Positions 10,286 to 20,628 of a stretch of DNA of 64,000 nucleotides are shown here, in pieces. Origin of the DNA: Glandiceps talaboti. Its lineage: Eukaryota > Hemichordata > Enteropneusta > Spengelidae. Each line of letters starts with the position of its first letter. The first letter of the stretch is position 1. The translations under genes were made by a program, and so were the position numbers. The stretch lies in assembly GCF_964340395.1 (NCBI RefSeq), contig NC_135551.1, positions 27,802,880 through 27,866,879 on the forward strand, given 5' to 3'. The notes under the pieces were generated by a model. That model did no database searches, was not told the origin of the DNA, and worked only from the letters and a program-made list of their open reading frames with translations.

Positions 10286-13200
10286 CTGTCAGGGAACCTT
10301 GCACACCCCTGTAACATTCACATACCTAGGACAGGGTTGTGCACATAGCTGTACCAGCTCAGTGGAGCCACAGGGGCTGTACCAGCTATGTGTACAATAT
10401 CCTTGTTACAGCTCTGGCCAACACACTAGGTGTAACATACCTAGATTTGACAGGTGTGTAACTGGTATGCCAACATCAATGAAACATGGATGTTAAAAAT
10501 ATCAATGCAGCATAGGTTTTTATAACATCTGCGTACACAAGTTTCATCCAAAAGCCATGTAGCAGCTATGTGAGCAATGCAATGGTTACTACAGGGTATT
10601 ATTCCACCATGATAACTGTTACATTGTTGTATGTGCACAACTGTGTGCTAGGTGTACAGTACACAACTATAGTACTGGGATATACAAAACAGTCGTGGCA
10701 CAGAGGCGATATTCCACATCCATGCAACAGGGATATCTTTCACAATCATGTACCAGGGCTGTGGAAAAAATCTATTATCCTGTAACGGGGCTGTGAGGCA
10801 CACAGCTGGTATATAGCTCCCCCCTTCTTCCTAGCATTAGGATGTAGACTACAACCTTAATTAAACATGACGAGTCACATTTCGTTTGCAAGCAGCGAAG
10901 TAACTCTAAAGTTGCGCCAAAAATATTGTTCCTTACCTGCAAGTGGTGGTCCAACTATCGCTCCTATGCCAAATGATGTCAAGGCCATGGGAAATGAAAA
11001 GGACACGTATTCTTTTCCAACTATATCTCGGATACAGGAAAGCCCTAGTGGAAAACATATCCCTGAAGTTAGACCAAGTAGTCCACTAAGACTTGCCAAT
11101 CCTATATAAGTATCACCAAGGTTTGGTATGAGGCAAGCTATGGCCATTAAAGTAACAGATAATATGTAAGTAGCCATCGCAGATAGAATCTTTAGATGTA
11201 CGATTATTCCACCACTAAGCCTGCCAACCAAGCTAAAGATTCCCGCTATTGATATGAGGAAAGGCAATTGTTGTGATGTGCCAACTTGGGCTTCTGATGC
11301 TCGTGGGATCAAATGGATCATTGCACCAATATATACACTTGCTGAAGCTGTTAGAGTGACAAGGTATGCAACAAAACGAGGTTGCTGACACACAACAAGA
11401 TATCCACGACAGTACGAAAATACACAAGATGTTTGACCACAATTGGAAGTTCCCGCATTCTGATACATGTATTCCTCAATTTCACGTGCCGCTGATTCTT
11501 TAGGGATCTCCTCAGTATTATCCGACTTTGGTGGAATAATGCAGACTTCTCGGATTGGTCTTAACAAGGCTCCACAAATACACAGGTTTGCAAAAATGGC
11601 GGATTGGATCAAGAAAGTCCCTCGCCACCCATAATGGTCGAAACAAGCTTGCATGATTGGTGGCAAAATGAAAAATAAAATAGCTGGCCCTAGCTTACTT
11701 ATAGAATTTGCTAGAGCAAACCGAGTTGGAAAGTATCTTGCCATTATTACAGTGTGTGTTGAATAACAACCAGCAAAACCCAATCCTGTAAGATGAAAGA
11801 TATTAAGATGTATGATCTATGAGCCTCACAATGCATTATGTAAGGGCTTATGGTATTCTGCGAAACGAAACGAAACAAGGCTTATGGTATTCAGTGAAAC
11901 GAAACGAAACGAAACGAAATAAAATGAAACTGAAACAAAACGAAAAAAATTTAAAAAATCGCTTTCATTCTTAGGAGGCTTGTAACCTCATTTTCATTTT
12001 TCAGTTTCATTTTGTTTCGTTTCATTTCATTTTGTTTTGTTTCGTTTTGTTTCGCTGAATACCATAAGCCTTATGTAAGATCTGTATTATGTTCGACATT
12101 TTATCACTTGTTCTGAATTACACTATCACAGCTTTCTAATGTCTGCTTCCTATTTATTTTATGCATGGTCTAAATGATAGGCACATTAGTTGATAATGAA
12201 ATGACTACCTATCTGAGAACGACAACATGTAATAGCACAGAAATTATACTTGACTCCATATAGTAGTAATAATAGAGTTAGTTTATTGGAATCTAGTTTT
12301 CAAAGAGACTACGTAGCTTTTGTCACAATGTAGTCATGAAACTAAAAAATATAGTAGAAGAAATGGAGAGCAAGCTGAGCAACAAGCTGACGAAAGAGGT
12401 CAATTTCAGCCAATCAGAAACACTTTTACCACCAGCGTACGTCCAACAACAACTCAACTGTATACGAGCCACCATCTTTGACACCATAAAGGACAATCAA
12501 AGGGCTTTAAAGTCTGACGAACTCCGAACAACCGATGAAATATCAACAACGGACCAACAGTGGAGAAAATAGTACGATGGATAAGACAATATGGGTGATA
12601 AACAAATTGTTGAACGTACTTACATCAGGCGAAAGAAGCATTCTTGATCACGATCATCATCACGACAGAACAGGCGTGCATGTCACTATCGAACCTCATT
12701 GAAATGGACAACCTTCGGACAAACATAGTAAAGGCCTCAGGAGTGCCCAAAATCCAAGCAAGCCAAACATCATAGGGGAAGAACACAGAGCCTGGCAGTC
12801 TTTCCGTAAGGTTGAAGACATTTATGACCTTACAGGCTGACAAGGAAAGAGCCACGGCAGTCATGGATATGAGTGAGTACCATCAGTTATCTGTTATCAG
12901 ATACCATCACCTACACGAAAATGAAAGTGAATGCAACATCTAAGTACAATAGAGAACTGATAGCTATGCCACAGGGTTGGCAGAAATCAGAATGGGGTAC
13001 CAAAATTATATTGCATTCCGAGGATACATAAAAAATTCTACGACCAATCCTCGGCAGTATAGGCAGTATTCACATATCAAGCAGCCAAAATAGTTACGGA
13101 CATCTTGTAACCCCTAGTGGGAAAGACTGAACACCACATCTAGAACAGGGGGCATTTCGTGGTAAGTACCACCAGGAAGAAAACTAGTATCATTTGATGT

Positions 13201-14949
13201 CTCCTCCCTATTCGCAAACATATCAGTACAAGCTGCGGTAGAGAGAGCACATGATAGACCCACGTGTAGACAACACCTTCAAGGATAGAACACCACTCAC
13301 CATAGAACAGATAATATAACTGTTACAATTTTGTCTGACCACCACATATTTCACATACAATGGGGTTTTCTATCAACAGACACATGGGTTATTAGCAATG
13401 GGCTCACCTGTGTCACCATTGTTGCCATCCTATAAATGGAAATGTTTTAGCAAAAAGACCATAAGCGCAACCCACCCACCCTCTGTTTGGTTCCATTATA
13501 TTGATGACACATTTGTCAGCACCAGAGGGATGAGGTCTCAGAATTCAACAAAACATATTAATAAGCATTGATTCATACATCAAATTCACCATGGAGACAG
13601 AACAGGATGGGAAACTGTCCTTTCTAGACACCTGCATGGAAATCAAAGATGATGACAGCGTCAAAACAACAATATAGAGGAAACCCATCCACAGAGACCA
13701 GTATCTCAACTTTGACTCAAACCACCACTTACAACATAAAGATCAGTCATCTACTCCCTCCTCCACTGTGTGAACTCAGTTGCCATGGAAGAGGAAGACA
13801 AGTTGAGTGAGACACAATTCGTAAAGGCAGTTTTCAATGACAGTGGATATATACACTGGATGTTCAAACACCTAAACCACAAGCACAGTCGTCAAACCAA
13901 TCAACCATCACTACATCTCATTCACAAACAAGATCCTTCCATACATTCACGGCACATCAGTAAACCCTCAGCAAGATCTTCAAGAAATATAATATTAACA
14001 CATCTCCAACCTATTTACAAGAGTCTACTATCAGGTAATTTCATTAGGAGGTCAAACAGCATAACATCATTACGCTTTGGTATTATCAACCAAAGGGAGA
14101 AACCAATTCAAAACTCCTTCTATACCCCAGTCAACTTAAAGTCTTGAGCACCATCTACTTCAACTTTGGATAGAAAAATATTCCATATCCCTATCAACTC
14201 TGGACTGCTGGATTGACATAATCGAGGCGACAAGGGGAAACATTTTACTGATGGTTCTACTGGGCTGTGGATAGCGAGACACTCACAAATACACAGGTTT
14301 TTGGAAATAGAAATGCAACCACCTGCTAAACGAAAATGACCTCATTTGATTATCAAGACCCAAGGTGTTAAGTTGAAAAGCAAAATTCAACAGGTGAAAA
14401 ATTCACATGATTTAATAAAGGCAATGGGAAATTACATAAAATGCTGTTGCCTTTGTTGCACTGAGGAGAAGTCATGTTTGAAAATAAAAGATCACATAAC
14501 TCACCAAATTTTCAGTACAGTTATTTGCCTGAGGTGACAAAACACATGCTTACCCCAAACGGCTAGTTAAGCATCCTATCATAACGTTAACGTACCTGTC
14601 ATCAAACCTAAACTTGCATACAGGAAGTATATACTTGTAGCGAATGAACTGATAAACATTCCAATCGATGCTACACAACCAAATATCATCACTGTCTTTC
14701 GAGCACCAATGTAATCAGCTGTTGATGTTCCAATACATGCTGTATGAAATGATACATTAAGTCACAATTATTCAAAGAATATAGGTGAAGAATATCTTAA
14801 CACACACACACACACACACACATACACACACGCATACATACATACATACATACATACATACATACATACATACATACATACATACATACATACATGCATG
14901 CATGCATGCATGCATGCATGCATGCATGCATGCATACATACATACATAC

Positions 14950-14993
<44 letters not shown>

Positions 14994-15238
14994 GCATATA
15001 TTGCAATCCATATTTAATAACAGTTATTACCAAGAGCATTGGAAATGTACTGAATGGACAAAATCCAAGATGTTTCTTCAGCTGTAGCATTGAAGTATCT
15101 TCTCAATTCGACAAACAGTGGACTTATTACAAAAGCAAATGATGCAATCAGAGCATCGGCGAAGCTTGTCGCTAAAACAATCATCCAACCCCAGCCCCCA
15201 TCTGGGCCTTCTGTTTGCAAACTTCCTGTATGTCTCAT
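9775..15238 (-). CDS. SLC16 (MCT-like) transporter gene B
   Basis: Complete 459-aa predicted 12-TM carrier of the SLC16 family. Exons on the minus strand: 15238-15031 (208 nt), 14739-14596 (144), 11785-10937 (849) and 9953-9775 (179 with stop); all introns phase 1 and frame preserved. DGGWGW (13-18) marks TM1, [11 protein letters not shown] marks TM5, a charged TM6-7 loop follows, FSLVGR places the TM8 arginine at residue 306, and the last exon supplies TM12 and a basic RRRK C-terminal tail. The position equivalent to the substrate lysine of MCT1 TM1 is Ile (FAFVISPLF), and four residues before the TM8 Arg is Ser rather than Asp. Those changes argue against classical lactate/proton transport. 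Intron 2 is 2.8 kb, against 218-269 bp in A, C and D, because of a retroelement. An in-frame ATG five codons upstream (15253) is an alternative start. Confidence 0.9.
9954..10936. other. Intron 3 of gene B with (TA)n tract
   Basis: A (TA)n microsatellite spans about 10169-10284. It is followed to about 10800 by low-complexity sequence with recurring CAGCTATGTG- and TGTAACA-like words that looks like a decayed tandem repeat. No exon signal is seen. Confidence 0.7.
11846..12075. repeat. (GAAAC)n fold-back repeat in intron 2 of gene B
   Basis: GGCTTATGGTATTC followed by GAAAC repeats appears at 11846 and 11878. The inverse, repeats of GTTTC followed by GAATACCATAAGCC, ends at about 12074. The two halves would pair as a hairpin around a centre of about 60 bp. 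It may be a non-autonomous element, but no clear target-site duplication was seen. Confidence 0.65.
12330..14150 (+). mobile_element. Decayed Penelope-like retroelement
   Basis: Reverse-transcriptase remnants on the plus strand, antisense to gene B and inside its intron 2. Translating in shifting frames gives, in order: an N-terminal part (12336-12572), LQADKERATAVMDMSEYH (near 12830), IPRIHK and IVTDIL-PLVGKTEHHI (12990-13140), SFDVSSLFANISVQAA (near 13190), TYNGVFYQQTHGLLAMGSPV (near 13360-13410), WFHYIDDTFV with the catalytic YIDD (near 13490), and GKLSFLDTCMEI then RKPIHRDQYLNFDSNHH (13600-13720). This order and wording is typical of Penelope-like elements rather than LINE or LTR RTs. Several frameshifts and stops show that it is dead. 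A GIY-YIG endonuclease, usual at the C-terminus of Penelope elements, was looked for up to 14550 and not found. Confidence 0.88.
14800..14995. repeat. (CA)n/(TACA)n/(TGCA)n microsatellite in intron 1 of gene B
   Basis: Compound simple repeat occupying most of the 291-bp first coding intron, positionally equivalent to those in A, C and D but with an added TGCA block. Confidence 0.95.
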
Positions 15239-15530
15239 AATGCATGAGACCATAGATAATGACGGCTATTGGTCTATACTCTACAAAGGTGAACAGAAGG
15301 TATGGGAATTGGCCCTACTTCCTTGGTATGGACTTATACAGTGATTTATATGAAAATAACTTCACAACCTACAAAATAAGCAGAATGAAAGATAATAGAA
15401 TCGGAAAAAGAGTGTAATTTTCCACCCAAATGTACTTTACTGGTATCTCAATTTAATATAAATGAAGGATGTTATTTTAACCTAGGTAAGGAAAGGTTAT
15501 GTTATACTTTTATCTATGTATGTGTGTCAC

Positions 15531-15580
<50 letters not shown>

Positions 15581-16582
15581 AGGACCCTATATCTCAACAA
15601 CTACTGCATCAATCTTTATGGAACTTGATACACACTTCCTATGAGAATGGCAAGAAGTGGAGAGGTTTTGATCAACATACTACGAATATTAATGAGACAT
15701 TTTCAAAATTAAGGATTTCCGGTAATGAAAATATATCTTAGGAATGCAACATGTATCGACGATAACAAACTGCACGTGTCCTATGAATCTTGCCATTGTT
15801 GCAGTTACATTCGTATAATTAAGGATTTTCGGTTATTAGACAAAATCTAAAAGAATCTAAGATTTAAATTTCATATACTCTTTAGTACCCAAATTGACGC
15901 ACTTGTCTAAAATAGCTTGTGCAATTTTAAATCTTAATGATTCATTTGCATACTTTTTGGTAATCTTAAAAATGCACGCCTCAATTTCATATAATTTGGT
16001 ACATTAATTGGTGTGTCCTATATAGCTTTTTGATGTAGCTTTAGTCTGAGTAAGTCATTTGAAAAATTGGGGGAATTTACGCATTTAATTTGTTTCTTCT
16101 TGACTGATCCTGTCAAGGCATGCGCACTCACCACATTAAAAAACAGTTACCCGATTCGAATGTTGTTTCAGAAATGTCGTGGACCACAGCGCAATAATTT
16201 ACACACGGCAAGATTGAAATGACCTAGATACAAAGTCCAAACTTAAATTTTAAATTTTCCGACTTTTGACTTTTCTTACGCAGCCTGTAATCTGCCTATA
16301 TGTCTCAAATGAAAAAAAATCTTTCTAAAGAAAATTCATAAGAAACTGAGTTACACATGGATTGAGGAGAGGTTTTTCTTGATGACTGTATTCAAACAGT
16401 CCACATTGCTTGCTTATCCTGTATAGGTCAAATACACAACTATTCTCATCTTGGCAATGCTGACAAGACAAAACTTTCTCAAGATGTCGTCACCGTTCCT
16501 TCCATGTAAATAGTAATCTTAATATCTATGTAGAAATGACCATAAACCTGTTACAATATAAGCATATGTTTGATGTACGTAC
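15239..16582. other. Leader intron of gene B
   Basis: Contains (GTCT)n at 15530-15579. The segment 16140-16330 resembles 24640-24840 in the leader intron of gene C, for example CACAGCGCAATAATTTACAC against CACAGTGCAATAATTTCTAT, showing that the duplicated unit included this intron. No coding sequence is seen. Confidence 0.65.
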
Positions 16583-16660
16583 CTTTGTGTGCATAGACTT
16601 ACATCACCCGAGAAGTCCAGGACGAGTGAGCAGCACCAATAGCTGTTTGTCCAAGGCCTC
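16583..16660 (-). other. Untranslated first exon of gene B (3' part)
   Basis: Minus-strand ...CACACAAAG at 16583 followed by a GTACGT donor; adjoining sequence aligns with the leader exons of A, C and D (inverse of GAGCAGCACCAATAGCTG). The 5' limit is unknown. Confidence 0.55.
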
Positions 16661-19600
16661 GTCAGTTATATTATAAAATATTTCTACAGGTAATTGTTCT
16701 AAAAATGACAAGGTGACACGAGTTAATGTTGAAAGGTCAAGAATTGGTTCAGGTGCAGCCAACGAACAGCAAGCTGTCAGCAAGCTGTGCGTACATGATT
16801 TTTCAGTGGGCGGGCAATTTCCAAGCTTGGCCAGAGGGAGGTAAAAAATGGCCCGGTATTTCAGCGGGCAACATAAATTTCAGCTGTAAAATATGAGGAA
16901 AGGGGAGGCGAGCAGTTTTCGATATTATTTCGGGAAGTTATTGAACAAATTTTTACTATTTTTTATATACAATATTCACAAGATGTAAATTAATTGTGTA
17001 ATACAATAATTAATTTTTGACTGTGTGTCATCGAAACTGGCGAGGCAGTGTATTGAGATTGCAGCACAGTCTAATATGTCAACTGACAATTGTCAATACG
17101 TATATATTAGGAGGAGAATCTGTTTTGTTGTGAGTATATCAAATAGTATCCTGAGTAAATTGAACATTGGGGCTTCAATGAATAGTGGACAGAGGCCATA
17201 TGTTTGGTAGAGGGTAGCGGATCCCCGGAGAGAGGGGGAACATTGGCGAAAATTGTGGGGAGCGGGCAGTGGGCAGGCAAATCTGGCGGGCGGACAGGTC
17301 GTGTTATATCGCAATGGGAGGGCAGATACCAACAGCTTTCACTTTCCCCTCCAATCTTGAATCAAACGTAAAATTATGTAAGAAGTGTTTATTAGCAATG
17401 TTTTAACTTTCTGTAATAATTTCAGAAAAATGACTCGTTGGCTGCACCTGATTGATTACAACATGTGACAAACATGTAGAGGGCATCTTGTCAGCAAACT
17501 GTTTAGATAATAAAGATTCCCTCTCCCTCACATCAGCAACGGCTTGGAATCTGCAGGTTACAGGTTCAAACCTCGCCACTACCATTTGTTTCTAAATGGC
17601 TTAAATCCTTGGGCAAGATTTGAACCACAATTGAGCCCTAGTGAACACAGTTATATAATTGCAGACTTGATGGACTGAGATGGCAATGTGCATGCTTTAG
17701 TCCGATGGGCTACAGAGGCCAGAATGGACAGTGAGCTCCAGAGGGCATTTAGGTATTATTAAAGACGTTGCGCCGCTTATGGTGCCGGGGACACTTACTA
17801 TAAAACTCCTTGGGTAAAGTGAGGAAGTGTTATCAGCTGTTACACAATCAAAGGACGGCGCAAAAGTTGAAAACTCGTAACATAAGGTAATCTGCGATTC
17901 ATCGATAGTTTAGAAAAAAGTTACTAAGTAGGCCTCAAATAGTTTACTTTTCATTATGAAGGGATCGGCCCGCGTTTGTAATCTGTATTTCGGACACTAC
18001 ACGTTATGGACACTACACGTTACGGCCACTACTCGTTATGTATACTACCAAAGTGACCTTACTATATCTACAACAGTAATGTTACTGTACCGATGTTACG
18101 ACACTAAACGATGTTTTTGGAACCACTCAAAGATGTCCTAAATATTTACTAACTTTAAAGTTATTGTTTCTCCCCCACCTCCCCACAAACTTACTGCATT
18201 CATGCATTAAAAGAAAACAAGTTGCCTCTTGCCAAACCGTATCTGTGACAACATAACATCTCAGGGTTAGCATAACACATAAACCAGATAGGCCTATAAT
18301 GAAAAACTCTAATGGTGAAGAGAAGATTTGGGCTCAAGTCCATTTGGATCTGAATTATTCAAGTACACACATTATAAAATCTTTCGGCACCCACTCTGAT
18401 GCTATATATTGACTAAAACTCTGATGCTATATATTGACTTAAAATGATCTAAATCTAAAACTCATACATTTTGAGTGCACAAAATAATGTTTAAAATGAT
18501 CTGTTTTTGTGAGCCGAACAAGGCACACAACAAGGACGACACGTGTAGAAGTAGTTATTACTATAAAATAGGGGAAACTATCTTATTACTTGTGTTTAAT
18601 TTGTTGAAATCTAAATATAACGGTGCATTGTATTAGTAGAAATGAGGTATTGATTGTGAAATACCCGTATATAAAAATAAACATTGCTATTATATTACCA
18701 AGGGTGGAGATGGGCGTTTTATGGGTTGCTGATTACTAACGAAGTGTAAATTACGAATTACATAAAAATAATAATTCTATATAGAAAGTTAAATTTTACA
18801 AATTATGGAGAAAAAAGTTTATCGTTATATCATATGTATATAAATGTTTCCATATTGAGATTTTTTGTTATTAATTACTTTTAAGTGTATAATTGTATAT
18901 AGTAACCGACACTTGGTAAAGTTGGTTGTTGTTCTTTCGACCTCTAACAAATAAATAATAATAGTACATGCTTCTTAATGGATCACATGAAATGATTACT
19001 AATTCCTACCGATATCAATTTTGGGTTTTACAATCTATATTTTGAAGTTTTACATTTACGAAAAGTAAAAAAGTGTTACTGTTATTTTGGTCAGGTAGCT
19101 GTCAACTCTAATACTAGTATTGTAGAAGCTATATATTTTTAAAATACTTATTGATAGAGCCATTGATAAAAGGAGATACATAATGGCAGTGATTTCGAAG
19201 TTGAACTCTTCATCTTTGTAAGGAAAATCGTGAACTTATTTCTTTTACATATTTTTCATCCTCTAAACACCACCATTGAGGGCGTTTTTCGAAATTGCAA
19301 TATGAAAATGCACAAAACATGAGTATGGCGAGATTTCCTCTCCATTATTGTGTCATTCGACAATTGATTGGTTTCTGAGTGCTTAGATTGCGATAAACCT
19401 TAGTTGCTTTTTTGAGCAAATATAGGTAGGTAGTCATTATTTCTGAACTATTCTTAGGTTTACAGGGTAGATGATGATGTGATGTTTTGCCACATTATCA
19501 TCGAGTAGATCATTGGAATTTAAATATTTGTTACTGTTACTTTTTGATCTTCGCACTCAGCTGACAGACCAAGTAACTACACTCGAATCACTCTCACATC

Positions 19601-20628
19601 TACATCTTATGTACCGACTCAACTTCTGTACCAACTCAACTTCTGTACCGGGATCACTACTTGAACTTTAGGGAATTAGTCCAGACTGCACACAGTTTAT
19701 GTTCAAGCCGAAAGTCTACACTAGAACTATGGCAAGCACTTAGCAATATGCTTCGTTCATTGACTTCCCCCGAAGTACCTGCCTGCTCGTTCCAAGTGTA
19801 ATCTTTAATGTAATTAAAGTCTAAATTTACATAACGCATGTGTATGGCCAAATGATTAATGCAAACCATATCAAAGTCTTCAAGAGATGTTACCATGCCC
19901 TAAACTATTCTCAAAACATTGATAAATGATCACTATGAATCCTAGTTATTTATGAAATGCAGACTGTCGTCTCATGTACTCGAGTGCGCTTGGAATCTTG
20001 CATGGTCTCAATCCGATATCATTGAGAGAGTCTGGTGACCTTGCAGTCTAAGTGGGACATGCGATGTAGTTAAAATTTTGAAATTATGAATATGTCACCT
20101 GTGACATTACTTTCGAGTCTGAGTTTTAGAAAAACATATTCATAAAACGCCGAGTAAACTAATATATATATTGTTAAAGGGCAAAGCGTAGATTATATGC
20201 TATTGCAAAATAGCCTTATGGCGTTGTCAGCACAATTGACGTCATAATACTGATGTCCTTGACATTGTTGTGTACATAACATATGAAATATATAGACAGG
20301 TTTATGTGTGTTTATGTCTGAATATTAGGTTTCAGGTCTGCCAACACAGACGGTGATGGTAAATTCAATCATTACAATATCACTGATATATTCTGATGTT
20401 CAATAAAAATACCCCCAATGTATAAACAAAGTTTACTTCCCAGTAATTATTTTTTTTGTTATACTTTTTTTTTGTATTATCTCATTTGAAATTAAAGATA
20501 TAACCATTGCAAAGTTATGCAAGATATTATATATATATAGGTCTAAGCAAACTTGAACTTCCAGATAAGTCTCGTTTAATTGGGAGACATTGGTCTTCGA
20601 GGCATATATTCTACATTAAACTTAACAC
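16661..20628. other. Intergenic region between genes B and C
   Basis: No gene recognised. It holds the SINE-like copy at 17538-17760 and a diffuse repeat at 18990-19340 that reappears upstream of gene D at 31710-32100 (shared GGCGTTTTTCGAAAT at 19284 and 32047). Short open frames at 16900-17600 and 19657-19896 lack any support. Confidence 0.55.
17538..17760 (+). mobile_element. tRNA-derived SINE-like copy
   Basis: GGCTTGGAATCTGCAG is followed by GGTTCAAACC (17563-17572), which matches the tRNA B-box consensus, then a body beginning TTTGTTTCTAAATGGCTTAA. Related sequence lies at 31573-31690 and, more diverged, at 25205-25350. I read this as a SINE that was copied along with the transporter genes. 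Confidence 0.55.

Noticed and set aside
12336-12572. 78-codon frame as an independent small gene
   Set aside because: It lies upstream of and in the same orientation as the Penelope RT motifs and fits the N-terminal part of that element.
17540-17600. Possible tRNA gene (B-box-like GGTTCAAACC)
   Set aside because: No matching A-box, acceptor stem or anticodon arm at the right distance; similarity to other copies points to a SINE.
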